Below, piece after piece: positions 26,799-35,660 of a stretch of 64,000 nucleotides of DNA; position 1 is the first letter of the stretch; each line of letters starts with the position of its first letter. Source of the DNA: Pseudomonas sp. S09G 359. Lineage in GTDB: Bacteria; Pseudomonadota; Gammaproteobacteria; Pseudomonadales; Pseudomonadaceae. The DNA lies in assembly GCF_002843605.1 (NCBI RefSeq), contig NZ_CP025263.1, positions 6,437,501 to 6,501,500 on the forward strand, read 5' to 3'. The notes under the pieces were generated by a model. It was given only the letters and a program-made list of their open reading frames with translations, was not told the DNA's origin and did no database searches. The position numbers and the translations under genes were made by a program.

Positions 26799-27941
26799 AT
26801 GAGCCAACAGCCCTTTCTGCCGTTCTCCAAACCCACCATCGATGAAGCCACTATCTCGGCGGTCGGCGATGTACTGCGCTCGGGCTGGATAACCAGCGGG
26901 CCGAAAGTGCAGGCATTCGAGGCGCAGTTGTCGGAATACTTCGGCGGCCGGCCGGTGCGTACGTTCAACTCGGGCACCTGCACCATGGAGATTGCCCTGC
27001 GCATTGCGGGTATCGGCCCGGGCGATGAGGTGATCACCACACCGATTTCTTGGGTCGCCACGGCCAATGTGATCCTGGAAGTGGGCGCCACGCCGGTGTT
27101 TGCCGATATCGACCCGGTCACCCGCAATATTGACCTGGCCCAGGTTGAAGCCGCCATCACCCCGCGCACCAAGGCGATCATTCCGGTGTACCTGGCCGGC
27201 CTGCCCCTGGATATGCCGATGCTTTACGCGCTGGCCAACAAGTACAACCTGCGCATTGTCGAAGACGCCGCCCAGGCATTGGGTTCCAGCTGGGATGGCG
27301 AACGCATTGGGGCTACCGGCGACTTCGTGTCGTTCAGCTTCCAGGCCAATAAGAACATCACCTCGTCCGAGGGCGGTTGCCTGGTGTTGAACAATGCCGA
27401 AGAAGCACGCCTCGCGGAAAAATACCGTTTGCAGGGCGTCACCCGTACCGGCTTCGACGGCCTGGACGTGGATGTGCTGGGCGGCAAGTTCAACATGACT
27501 GATATCGCCGCCGCCATCGGCCTGGGGCAATTTGCCCATATCGAGAAGATCACTGCCCATCGCCAGAACCTGGCACGCCACTACTTCAAGTGCTTCGGCA
27601 GCGATTTCGAGGCACAGTACGGCGCGCAACTGCCGCCGGCGGATTTCGAAAACAGTAACTGGCACCTGTTCCAACTGGTGTTGCCGGAGCGTCAGGACGG
27701 CTTGCCGGCACGTGCGACCTTCATGGAGCAGATGCAGGCCCACGGCGTCGGTATTGGCTATCACTACCCGCCAATCCACCTGCTGAGCCTTTATCGGGCA
27801 CAGGGTTTCAAGGAAGGCATGTTCCCGGTGGCGGAGCGTGTTGGGCGTTTGATCGTGTCGTTGCCAATGTTTACGGCGATGACTGAAGCGGATGTGGAGC
27901 GGTCGGTAGCGGCGGTGAAGGCAGTATTGAACGCGGGCTAA
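26799..27941 (+). CDS. DegT/DnrJ/EryC1 family sugar aminotransferase (ArnB-like)
   Basis: This PLP-dependent aminotransferase of 380 residues acts on keto-sugar nucleotides. The N-terminus LPFSKPTIDEATISAVGDVLRSGWITSGP is that of ArnB-like enzymes. The cofactor aspartate lies in IVEDAAQALG and the PLP lysine in FSFQANKNITSSEGG (near residue 185). ArnB makes UDP-4-amino-4-deoxy-arabinose for lipid A, but no other arn gene is beside it, so the sugar could differ. It stands between a terminator and a REP palindrome as a single gene. The family is sure, the substrate open. Confidence 0.85.
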   Translation: MSQQPFLPFSKPTIDEATISAVGDVLRSGWITSGPKVQAFEAQLSEYFGGRPVRTFNSGTCTMEIALRIAGIGPGDEVITTPISWVATANVILEVGATPVFADIDPVTRNIDLAQVEAAITPRTKAIIPVYLAGLPLDMPMLYALANKYNLRIVEDAAQALGSSWDGERIGATGDFVSFSFQANKNITSSEGGCLVLNNAEEARLAEKYRLQGVTRTGFDGLDVDVLGGKFNMTDIAAAIGLGQFAHIEKITAHRQNLARHYFKCFGSDFEAQYGAQLPPADFENSNWHLFQLVLPERQDGLPARATFMEQMQAHGVGIGYHYPPIHLLSLYRAQGFKEGMFPVAERVGRLIVSLPMFTAMTEADVERSVAAVKAVLNAG

Positions 27942-27953
27942 GCACTCAATTCA

Positions 27954-27984
27954 ATGTGGGAGGGGGCTTGCCCCCCTCCTACAT
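27954..27984. repeat. REP-type palindrome, GGGGGC family, single copy
   Basis: A single palindrome around GTGGGAGGGGGCTTGCCCCC lies between the convergent aminotransferase gene and gcvH. Confidence 0.85.
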
Positions 27985-27995
27985 GGGTTCTGCGT

Positions 27996-28379
27996 TTACT
28001 CGCCGATGGCAGCTTTGTAACCCGCCGCATCCAGCAGTTTTTCCAGGTCAGCCGGGTTGCTTGGCTTGAGCTTGAAGATCCACGCGCCGTACGGGTCAGA
28101 GTTCAGCAGCTCTGGGCTGCCGCTTAGTTCCTCGTTGACCGCAATCACTTCGCCGGCGACCGGGGCGTAGATATCCGAAGCGGCTTTCACCGACTCAACC
28201 ACACCCGCCTGGCCTTGCGCTTCGAACGTAGCGCCAACTTCGGCCAACTCAACAAACACCACATCACCCAAAGCTTCCTGTGCATGGTCGGAGATACCGA
28301 CGGTCACGCTGCCGTCAGCTTCCAGACGCGCCCATTCGTGACTTTCGGCAAAACGCAGGTCGGCAGGGATATCGCTCAT
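27996..28379 (-). CDS. gcvH: Glycine cleavage system H protein
   Basis: This lipoyl-carrier protein of the glycine cleavage system has 127 residues. The lipoylated lysine is Lys65 in [14 protein letters not shown]. The start [16 protein letters not shown] at 28379 has GAGG upstream and matches the family N-terminus; a start five codons earlier is less likely. It follows gcvT by about 50 bases, and gcvP does not follow. Confidence 0.95.
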   Translation of the reverse strand: MSDIPADLRFAESHEWARLEADGSVTVGISDHAQEALGDVVFVELAEVGATFEAQGQAGVVESVKAASDIYAPVAGEVIAVNEELSGSPELLNSDPYGAWIFKLKPSNPADLEKLLDAAGYKAAIGE

Positions 28380-28431
28380 AGTCTGTGTCCTCAAGAAGAA
28401 ATGTCAGCGGCCAACGGCCTGCCGTAAATAG

Positions 28432-29514
28432 TTAAATCAAGGTTTTGCCATGGCGCACAAAGGTCGGTTTGACCACTCGAACCGGGTACCACTTGCCGCG
28501 GATTTCCACTTCGGCCCGATCGGCAGTCGCCGTCGGTACACGCGCCAGGGCAATGGATTTGCTCAGCGTAGGAGAGAAACTACCACTGGTGATCTCTCCT
28601 TCGCCAACATTGGCGATACGAACCACTTGGTGAGCGCGTAAAACCCCGCGCTCTTCCAGCACCAGCCCGACCAGTTTGAACTGCACACCGGCGGCCAATT
28701 CGGCCTCCAGCGCGGCTCGCCCGATGAAATCGCGCTCGGCAGGCGCCCAGGCAATGCTCCAGGCCATGTTGGCCGCCAGGGGCGAAACGTCCTGGTGGAT
28801 ATCCTGGCCGTAGAGGTTCATGCCGGCTTCCAGGCGCAGGGTATCCCGCGCGCCGAGGCCGATGGGGGAAATGCCCGCGCCTACCAGGTCGTTGAAGAAG
28901 CCAGGCGCCTGATCGGCCGGCAGCACAATTTCCAGGCCGTCTTCACCGGTATAGCCGGTGCGGGCGATAAACCAGTCGCCGTCGGCCTGGCCTTCGAAAG
29001 GCTTGAGCTGGTGGATCAGGGTGGCGCGGGACTGGGTGACCAGCTCGGCAATCTTCTGCCGGGCGTGAGGGCCCTGGATGGCCAGCATGGCCAACTCGGG
29101 ACGCTCCTGCAGTTGGGCTTGAAAAGTGCCCAATTGCGCCTGCATCCAGGCCATGTCCTGGTCACGGGTGGCAGCGTTGACCACCAGTCGGTAACCGGCT
29201 TCGGTGCGGTAGACAAGCATGTCGTCCACCACCCCACCCTGCTCGTTGAGCATGGCGCTGTAGAGCGCACGGCCGCAGCCATGCAAACGATCGACATCAT
29301 TGGCCAGCAAGTGCTGGAGCCATTCCTTGGCCTGGGGGCCACTGACATCGATAACGGTCATGTGAGATACATCGAACACCCCGCAGTCGCGTCGCACCTG
29401 ATGGTGTTCTTCAACTTGCGAGCCGTAGTGCAGAGGCATATCCCAACCGCCAAAATCGACCATTTTCGCGCCGAGGGCGAGATGCAGGTCATACAGAGGC
29501 GTACGCTGTCCCAT
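28432..29514 (-). CDS. gcvT: Glycine cleavage system T protein (aminomethyltransferase)
   Basis: This enzyme transfers the methylene group from the H-protein-bound intermediate to tetrahydrofolate, releasing ammonia. The 360-residue protein begins MGQRTPLYDLHLALGAKMVDFGGWDMPLHYGSQ. It contains the folate-binding CGVFDVSHM and the catalytic-region TGYTGEDGLEI and GLGARDTLRLEAGMNLYGQD. The start at 29514 has GGAG seven bases upstream; the open frame extends 47 codons further without similarity. I looked for a glycine riboswitch in the 150 bases upstream and saw none I could support. Confidence 0.95.
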   Translation of the reverse strand: MGQRTPLYDLHLALGAKMVDFGGWDMPLHYGSQVEEHHQVRRDCGVFDVSHMTVIDVSGPQAKEWLQHLLANDVDRLHGCGRALYSAMLNEQGGVVDDMLVYRTEAGYRLVVNAATRDQDMAWMQAQLGTFQAQLQERPELAMLAIQGPHARQKIAELVTQSRATLIHQLKPFEGQADGDWFIARTGYTGEDGLEIVLPADQAPGFFNDLVGAGISPIGLGARDTLRLEAGMNLYGQDIHQDVSPLAANMAWSIAWAPAERDFIGRAALEAELAAGVQFKLVGLVLEERGVLRAHQVVRIANVGEGEITSGSFSPTLSKSIALARVPTATADRAEVEIRGKWYPVRVVKPTFVRHGKTLI

Positions 29515-29671
29515 GGGTTTCTCCTTCCGGGCTTGGCGAAGGTGCGCAGCGTTGCCGTAAGTGGCTACACACCTTGGATTACAAGGCCTGCAGCCACACA
29601 CGGCGACTCGATCCGAAAGACGGACCGCACCGAATGCCGCGCATTGTAGCCGCAAGCCGTAGGACTGGCAC

Positions 29672-31288
29672 CTAACCGATTTGACGGGCAGAGCGTCGGA
29701 TCAAGCCGATGACCGGCAATAAGCCAACCAGCACCAGGCTCAGCGCCGGCAAAGACGCCCGCGCCCACTCGCCTTCACTGGTCATTTCAAAAATCCGCAC
29801 CGCCAGGGTGTCCCAGCCAAACGGGCGCATCAGCAGGGTTGCGGGCATTTCCTTGAGCACATCGACGAACACCAGCAGCGCTGCGCTCAGCGTGCCGGGC
29901 AGCAACAACGGCAGATACACCTTGCAAAACAGTCGTGGACCGCTCACGCCAAGACTGCGCGCGGCTTCCGGCAAAGACGGGCGAATACGCGCCAGGCTAT
30001 TTTCCAGCGGCCCATAGGCCACCGCCAAAAATCGCACCAGATACGCCAGCACCAGCGCCGACAAACTGCCCAGCAGCAAGGGCTTGCCCGCACCGCCCAG
30101 CCAGCCTGACAACGGCACCACCCATTCGCGGTCCAAATAACTGAACGCCAACATGATCGACACCGCCAGCACCGAGCCCGGCAAGGCATAACCGACGTTG
30201 GCCAGGCTGATCCCGGAGCGAATCGCCCGGGTCGGCGCCAGGCGGTTGGCGAACGCCAATAGCAGCGCCACGCTGACGGTGATCAGCGCCGCGATTCCGC
30301 CCAGATAAAGGGTGTGGACGATCAGGCCCGAATAGCGCTCATCCAGGTCGAAGCGGCCGCGTTGCCAGAACCAGGCGACCAGTTGCAGCATCGGAATCAC
30401 AAAGGCACAGGCGAAGACCAGGCCACACCAGCTACTCGCCGCCGCGGCCTTGAAGCCGCGCAGGTGGTACAGGGCCTTGCCCCGTGGCCGCTCGTTGCTC
30501 GGCCGGCTGGCCCCACGGGCGCGCCGTTCGCCGTACAGCACCAGCATCACCACCAGCAGCAACAGGCTGGCCAGTTGGGCGGCGCTGGACAGGCTGAAAA
30601 AGCCATACCAGGTCTTGTAGATGGCGGTGGTAAAGGTGTCGAAGTTGAATACCGAGACCGCCCCGAAATCCGCCAGCGTCTCCATCAACGCCAAGGCCAC
30701 GCCTGCGCCAATCGCCGGCCGCGCCATCGGCAGGGCCACGCGCCAGAACGCCTGCCAGGGCGATTGCCCCAACACCCGCGCCGCTTCCATCAGGCCTTTG
30801 CCCTGGGCGAGAAATGCGCTGCGCGCCAACAGGTAGACGTACGGGTAGAACACCAGCACCAACACAATGATCACGCCGCTGGTGGAACGCACCCGTGGTA
30901 GCCGCAGGCCGCTGCCGAACCATTCACGCAGCAGGGTCTGCACCGGGCCGGCAAAGTCCAGCAGGCCCACGAACACAAAGGCCAGCACATACGCCGGAAT
31001 CGCGAAGGGCAGCATCAGCGCCCAATCCAGCCAGCGTCGGCCGGGAAATTCGCACAGGCTGGTCAGCCAGGCCAGGCTCACGCCCAGCAGGGTGACGCCA
31101 ACGCCGACGCCCAGCACCAGCGTCAGCGTATTGCCCAGCAGGCGCGGCATCTGGGTTTCCCAGAGGTGGGACCAGATCTGCGCGTCGATGCTCTGCCAGG
31201 ACAGCAACAGCACGCTCAGCGGCAGCAGCACCAAGGCGGCGACAGTGAAGACCGGCAGGTACCAGCGGCGTTGGGCGGGGTGGGCCAA
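29672..31288 (-). CDS. Ferric iron ABC transporter permease, fused double-domain (FbpB/SfuB type)
   Basis: This inner-membrane permease (538 residues) is made of two homologous six-helix halves with two EAA-type loops: EAARVLGQSPWQAFWRVALPMARPAI in the first half and EAARSLGVSGPRLFCKVYLPLLLPG in the second. It should import Fe3+ delivered by the binding protein encoded upstream. No ATG is available. I prefer the TTG at 31288 (reading MAHPAQRRWYLP); a GTG at 31324 is the alternative and would add 12 residues. The ATPase gene is not adjacent. A REP doublet separates it from the binding-protein gene. Confidence 0.88.
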   Translation of the reverse strand: MAHPAQRRWYLPVFTVAALVLLPLSVLLLSWQSIDAQIWSHLWETQMPRLLGNTLTLVLGVGVGVTLLGVSLAWLTSLCEFPGRRWLDWALMLPFAIPAYVLAFVFVGLLDFAGPVQTLLREWFGSGLRLPRVRSTSGVIIVLVLVFYPYVYLLARSAFLAQGKGLMEAARVLGQSPWQAFWRVALPMARPAIGAGVALALMETLADFGAVSVFNFDTFTTAIYKTWYGFFSLSSAAQLASLLLLVVMLVLYGERRARGASRPSNERPRGKALYHLRGFKAAAASSWCGLVFACAFVIPMLQLVAWFWQRGRFDLDERYSGLIVHTLYLGGIAALITVSVALLLAFANRLAPTRAIRSGISLANVGYALPGSVLAVSIMLAFSYLDREWVVPLSGWLGGAGKPLLLGSLSALVLAYLVRFLAVAYGPLENSLARIRPSLPEAARSLGVSGPRLFCKVYLPLLLPGTLSAALLVFVDVLKEMPATLLMRPFGWDTLAVRIFEMTSEGEWARASLPALSLVLVGLLPVIGLIRRSARQIG

Positions 31289-31333
31289 GGGTGAGTTCTC
31301 GGAGAATGAAGATTTTAGAAACACCGCGAACCA

Positions 31334-31429
31334 AAATGTGGGAGCGGGCTTGCTCGCGAAAGCGGTTTATCAGTCACACCTATATCGACTGACACGACGT
31401 TTTCGCGAGCAAGCCCGTTCCCACATTTG
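31334..31429. repeat. REP doublet, GCTCGC family, copy 5 (inside iron transport operon)
   Basis: Inverted arms with a 41-base spacer lie in the gap between the iron-binding protein gene and the permease gene, both on the minus strand. Confidence 0.92.
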
Positions 31430-31443
31430 GAACTGCGGTGCTT

Positions 31444-32448
31444 TTAGTTCCAGCCAGCGCGATCCATCAAGCGGATCGCCTCAGCCTGGCGCTTGCCCGC
31501 CACTTCCACCGGCAAGGTATCCGCGACGAACTTGCCCCAGGTCGCCACTTCGGCCGACGGCGGTACCGCCGGGTTGGCCGGGAATTCCTGGTTCACATCG
31601 GCAAAAATCTGTTGCGCCTCGGCCGTGGTCATCCACTCCACCAGCGCCTTGGCCGCTTCCGGGTGCGGCGCATGTTTGGTCAGGCCGATGCCCGACAGGT
31701 TCACGTGCACGCCACGGTCGCCCTGGTTCGGCCAAAACAGCTTCACCGCCAGCGCCGGGTTCTGCTTGTGCAAGCGGCCGTAGTAGTAGGTGTTGACGAT
31801 GCCTACGTCGCACTGCCCGGCGTTGATCGCTTCGAGCACGGCGATGTCATCGGAGAACACGTCGGTGGACAGGTTGTTGACCCAGCCCTTGACGATTTCT
31901 TCGGTCTTGGCCGCGCCATGGGTTTCGATCAGGGTGGCGGTCAGCGACTGGTTGTAGACCTTTTTCGCCGTGCGCAGGCACAGACGGCCTTCCCACTGCT
32001 TGTCGGCCAGGGCTTCGTAGGTGGTCAGGTCACCTGGTTTTACCCGGTCGGTGGAATAGGCGATGGTCCGCGCGCGCAGGCTCAAGCCGGTCCAGGCGTG
32101 GGTTGAGGAGCGGTATTGCAGGGGAATGTTCTTGTCGATCACTGCGGAGGTGAACGGTTGCAGGATGCCCATCTGCTCGGCCTGCCAGAGGTTGCCGGCA
32201 TCCACAGTCAGCAGCAGGTCGGCGGTGGCGTTTTCGCCCTCGGCCTTGATGCGCTGCATCAGCGGGGCTTCCTTGTCGGTGATGAACTTCACCTGCACGC
32301 CGGTCTTTTTGGTGTAGGCGTCGAACACCGGCTTGATCAGTTCGTCGATGCGCGAGGAGTAGACCACCACTTCGTCGGCGGCCTGCACGGTGGTGCTGCC
32401 GATCAGGGTGAGTGCCAGGGCAGTCAGGAGGCGCTTGGGTGCCAACAT
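31444..32448 (-). CDS. Ferric iron ABC transporter periplasmic binding protein (FbpA-like)
   Basis: This 334-residue periplasmic binding protein has signal peptide [23 protein letters not shown] and mature start [32 protein letters not shown], typical of the FbpA/FutA/AfuA group. The paired tyrosines that coordinate iron in this family are probably those in [12 protein letters not shown] near 215-222. It is cotranscribed with the permease gene downstream despite the REP doublet between them. Iron specificity comes from family resemblance. Confidence 0.88.
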   Translation of the reverse strand: MLAPKRLLTALALTLIGSTTVQAADEVVVYSSRIDELIKPVFDAYTKKTGVQVKFITDKEAPLMQRIKAEGENATADLLLTVDAGNLWQAEQMGILQPFTSAVIDKNIPLQYRSSTHAWTGLSLRARTIAYSTDRVKPGDLTTYEALADKQWEGRLCLRTAKKVYNQSLTATLIETHGAAKTEEIVKGWVNNLSTDVFSDDIAVLEAINAGQCDVGIVNTYYYGRLHKQNPALAVKLFWPNQGDRGVHVNLSGIGLTKHAPHPEAAKALVEWMTTAEAQQIFADVNQEFPANPAVPPSAEVATWGKFVADTLPVEVAGKRQAEAIRLMDRAGWN

Positions 32449-32767
32449 GGGTGCGGTCTCTCATTTGCAAAAAGAGGCCAAATGATAGGGACTCACATTT
32501 GGTAACGCTCGGCGGAGGCGTTACCAGATGTTGCATAGCTAAGATTTGCGCTGGATGGGCTGACACATTCCCCCGTGCCGAGCGGGCTCGCCCGCGTTGG
32601 GCTGCGAAGCAGCCCCAAAACCAGGCGCTGCGGTTTTTCCGGAAAAAACTCAGTGACTTTACTGGGGCTGCTGTGCAGCCCAACGCGGGCAAGCCCGCTC
32701 GCCACAACAGCGACAACAGCCACGACAGCCACAAAAGCCCATCTGCCTATCGGGAGCCTATTTCAAT
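32449..32767. other. 319-base gap upstream of the iron-binding protein gene
   Basis: The gap is mostly occupied by a large REP-type hairpin (32574-32706). The remaining 125 bases before the binding-protein gene should hold its promoter. I saw no clear Fur-box match (GATAATGATAATCATTATC type). No coding sequence is supported. Confidence 0.55.
32574..32706. repeat. REP doublet, GCCCGC family, copy 1
   Basis: Long inverted arms (CGAGCGGGCTCGCCCGCG TTGGGCTGC... and the reverse complement ending AGCCCGCTCGCCACAA) surround a spacer with its own palindrome TTTTTCCGGAAAAA at 32634-32647. The whole can fold into one extended hairpin. Confidence 0.9.
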
Positions 32768-33991
32768 TCAGGGCTTGGCGAGGTCTGGCAGGTCGCCGGT
32801 GAGGCCGAGGGCCTGGCGCACAAACACGGCCTTGGCTTCGGGCATCTGGTCCACCAGCTTCAACCCCGCATTGCGCAACCAACGCAACGGCAGCTGATCG
32901 GCCTGGAACAGGCGTTCAAAGCCCTCCATCGCTGCCATCAACGCCAGGTTATGCGGCATGCGCCGACGCTCGTAGCGGCTCAGCACTTTCACATCCGCCA
33001 GGCGTTCACCGCGCTCGGTCGCCGCCAACAGCACTTCAGCCAGCACCGCCGCATCGAGGAAACCCAGGTTCACGCCCTGCCCGGCCAACGGGTGGATCAC
33101 GTGGGCGGCATCGCCAATCAGTGCCAGGCCTTCGGCCACGTAGCGCTTGGCATGACGCTGGCGCAACGGCACGCACACACGCGGGTCGGCGCTGATCACT
33201 TCACCCAGGCGCCCTTCAAACGCGCGCTCCAGCTCGCGGCAGAAGCTTTCATCATCCAACGCCATCAGGCGTTCGGATTCAGCCGGCGTGGTCGACCACA
33301 CGATCGAGCACCAGTCCTCCTGGCCGTCGCGCACCAGCGGCAAAAATGCCAGCGGGCCGGTATCGGTAAAGCGCTGCCATGCCGTGCGCTGGTGCGGCTG
33401 GCTGCTGCGCACGCTGGTAACAATGGCGTTGTGCAGGTAGTCCCATTCGCGGGTTGCGGTGCCGGTCAGGCGGCGCACGGCGGAGTTGGCGCCGTCGGCA
33501 GCCACCACCAACGGTGCACGCAGCTTGCGGCCATCGGCGAGGGTCAGCAGCCAGTCATCACCGGAGCGACGCATCTGCTCCAAGCGCGCATTGGCCAGCA
33601 GGCCGAGGTCGCAGTCGTGCAGGCGGTCGAGCAAGGCATCCTGCACCACACGGTTCTCGACGATATGCCCCAGCACTTCGGCATGCACGCTGGCCGCCGA
33701 AAAGTGGATCTGCCCGGTGCCGCTGCCATCCCACACCTGCATCTCGCCGTAAGAGCTGGCACGCCGCGAGACAATCCCGTCCCACACACCCAGGCGCTCG
33801 AGGATGCGCTGGCTGGCGGCCGACAAGGCGCTCACCCGCGGTTCGAAGGCCGCATCACGGTCGAACGGCTTGACGCTCAACGGGCTGCCGTCGAGCAGCA
33901 GCACTTGCAGGCCACTGCCCTGCAACGCCAGCGCCAGGGCGCTTCCGACCATTCCGGCCCCGACAATCAGCACATCTGCGCGCATGTCCAT
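32768..33991 (-). CDS. ubiI: FAD-dependent ubiquinone biosynthesis hydroxylase (UbiI/VisC type)
   Basis: This flavoprotein monooxygenase of 407 residues belongs to the UbiH/UbiI/UbiF family. The N-terminal dinucleotide-binding GAGMVGSALALALQGSG spans residues 11-27, and ADGANSAVRR (near 164-173) matches the DG motif. GDAAHVIHPLAGQGVNLGFLDA near 292-313 is the second FAD motif. It is the same strand and cluster as ubiH and pepP, as in P. aeruginosa. UbiI normally hydroxylates ring carbon 5; assignment to UbiI rather than UbiF rests on gene order. The start could be two codons later (MRADVLIVG). Confidence 0.85.
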   Translation of the reverse strand: MDMRADVLIVGAGMVGSALALALQGSGLQVLLLDGSPLSVKPFDRDAAFEPRVSALSAASQRILERLGVWDGIVSRRASSYGEMQVWDGSGTGQIHFSAASVHAEVLGHIVENRVVQDALLDRLHDCDLGLLANARLEQMRRSGDDWLLTLADGRKLRAPLVVAADGANSAVRRLTGTATREWDYLHNAIVTSVRSSQPHQRTAWQRFTDTGPLAFLPLVRDGQEDWCSIVWSTTPAESERLMALDDESFCRELERAFEGRLGEVISADPRVCVPLRQRHAKRYVAEGLALIGDAAHVIHPLAGQGVNLGFLDAAVLAEVLLAATERGERLADVKVLSRYERRRMPHNLALMAAMEGFERLFQADQLPLRWLRNAGLKLVDQMPEAKAVFVRQALGLTGDLPDLAKP

Positions 33992-33994
33992 GCT

Positions 33995-34480
33995 TTAAGC
34001 CTGCTTTGCTGGCGGCTTGCGCCGCACGTAAAGGGTTTTGTCGACCCGCGCCACCAGGGTGCCGGAGCCGTCATGAATCTGCACCTTGAGGTGGGGCAGG
34101 TATTTCTCGCCACCTTCGGTCTGTTGACGAATCTCGTCCAGCAAGGCTTCGTCGATGGAAAACTCGGCGTACACCGGGCCTTTGCCCGGGGACACGAAGT
34201 CGATGCTCGCGGCTTTGTCCCAGACGATGTAGTCGCGGCCCAGGTTCTCCATCAGCATCAACATGTAGAACGGGTCGACCATCGAATACAGGCTGCCGCC
34301 AAACTGCGTGCCGACGTAATTGCGGTTGTACCAGCCCAGGCCCATGCGCACTTTCACCTGCCGAAAATCGGCACTCATGTGCTGCACGCTGACACCGGCG
34401 CCCAGATACGGCGGGTACAGGGTCATGATCCAGCGCAACAACCGCGCCTTGCCCAGGCGCTCGATCAACCACTTACGCAT
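33995..34480 (-). CDS. DUF4442 family hot-dog-fold protein (putative thioesterase)
   Basis: This 161-residue cytosolic protein starts [30 protein letters not shown] and contains [23 protein letters not shown], the DUF4442 signature of hot-dog-fold thioesterase-like proteins. The start at 34480 overlaps the ubiH stop (ATGCGTAA), so the two are translationally coupled, and ubiI follows three bases after its stop. A role in acyl or ubiquinone-related metabolism is suggested only by that operon. Confidence 0.8.
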   Translation of the reverse strand: MRKWLIERLGKARLLRWIMTLYPPYLGAGVSVQHMSADFRQVKVRMGLGWYNRNYVGTQFGGSLYSMVDPFYMLMLMENLGRDYIVWDKAASIDFVSPGKGPVYAEFSIDEALLDEIRQQTEGGEKYLPHLKVQIHDGSGTLVARVDKTLYVRRKPPAKQA

Positions 34481-35660
34481 CGGGGCGCGTGCCCAGGCCC
34501 ATGGCCTGACGGGCGAACCAGCGCTTGGCCGGCGGTAGCAGATCGAGGCCCAGCAGGCCCATATTGCGGCCCAGCGCAACCAGCGGCTGCGCACTGCCGA
34601 ACAGCCGCGTGACCTGATCGGAAAAGCCCACGGTCAATTTCTGATCAAGACGCTGACGCTCACGATAGTTTTGCAGGGTGGCCAGGTCGCCCGGCACCTG
34701 GGGCCCGGCCAACAAGGCGTCAGCCAAGGCGTTGGCATCACGCAGGGACAGGTTGAACCCCTGCCCGGCAATCGGGTGCAGGCTGTGGGCGGCATTGCCG
34801 AGCACGGCGAGGTGCGAGCGCACTTGCTCCTCGGCTTCCACCAGGGTCAGCGGGTACAGGTGGCGCGCGCCAACTTGCTTGAGGGTGCCCAGGCGGTAGC
34901 CGAACACGCCCTGCAATTCGCTCAGGAAACTGCGCTCGTCGAGGTTGGCCAGGCGCTGGGCGTCCATGCCGATGCGGGTCCAGACCAGCGCGCAGCGGTT
35001 GTCCGGCAGCGGCAGCAGGGCCATCGGGCCTTCATCGGTGAAGCGCTCGAAGGCTTCGCCGTTGTGGGCTTCGCTTGGGGTGATGTTGGCGATCAGCGCG
35101 CTCTGGTTGTACGGGCGGGTTTTGACGCCGATACCCAGTTGCTCACGCAAGCCGGAGCGGCCGCCATCGGCCAGCACCGCGAGGTCGCATTCCAGCACGG
35201 TTTCATCGTTGAGGGTCAGGCGATAGCCGTCGGGCAACGGTTCCATGCGCGTGACTTCCGCCGGGCAGCGCCAGCTCACCACGTCTTTATCCAGGCCCTG
35301 CCACAGGCATTGGCCGAGCCAGGCGTTTTCCACCACATAACCGAGGGCCGGCACGCCTTCTTCCAAGGCGGACAAGCGCGCGGTGGAGAAACGCCCACGG
35401 TCCGACACGTGGATCTGCTTGATCGGCTCGGCGCGGCGCGAGATGTCCTGCCAGACGCCCAGGCGCTGGTAGATCTGCCGCGCGCCAAACGACAGCGCAG
35501 AGGAGCGCGCATCGTAGCTCGGCTGGTAACTGTCACCCGGGGCGAAGGGTTCGATCAGCACGATTTTCCAGCCACGCGCCTTGGCCCCGGCCTGCAACGC
35601 CAGCGCCAGGCTGGCGCCCACCAGGCCGCCGCCGATAATCGCCAGGTTGACCCGGCTCAT
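34473..35660 (-). CDS. ubiH: 2-octaprenyl-6-methoxyphenol hydroxylase UbiH
   Basis: This FAD monooxygenase for ubiquinone synthesis has 395 residues. The Rossmann motif [15 protein letters not shown] spans residues 9-23, the DG motif [14 protein letters not shown] lies near 164-177, and [22 protein letters not shown] lies near 288-309. It overlaps pepP by four bases upstream and the DUF4442 gene downstream, forming a tight pepP-ubiH-DUF4442-ubiI operon. It is paralogous to ubiI. Confidence 0.92.
   Translation of the reverse strand: MSRVNLAIIGGGLVGASLALALQAGAKARGWKIVLIEPFAPGDSYQPSYDARSSALSFGARQIYQRLGVWQDISRRAEPIKQIHVSDRGRFSTARLSALEEGVPALGYVVENAWLGQCLWQGLDKDVVSWRCPAEVTRMEPLPDGYRLTLNDETVLECDLAVLADGGRSGLREQLGIGVKTRPYNQSALIANITPSEAHNGEAFERFTDEGPMALLPLPDNRCALVWTRIGMDAQRLANLDERSFLSELQGVFGYRLGTLKQVGARHLYPLTLVEAEEQVRSHLAVLGNAAHSLHPIAGQGFNLSLRDANALADALLAGPQVPGDLATLQNYRERQRLDQKLTVGFSDQVTRLFGSAQPLVALGRNMGLLGLDLLPPAKRWFARQAMGLGTRPDA

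Noticed and set aside
29515..29660. Possible glycine riboswitch before gcvT
   Set aside because: The upstream DNA lacks the tandem aptamer cores I would expect; only a weak GTCCG/CGGAT hairpin is visible.
32449..32573. Fur box before the iron-binding protein gene
   Set aside because: No stretch matches the 19-base Fur consensus well enough to report.
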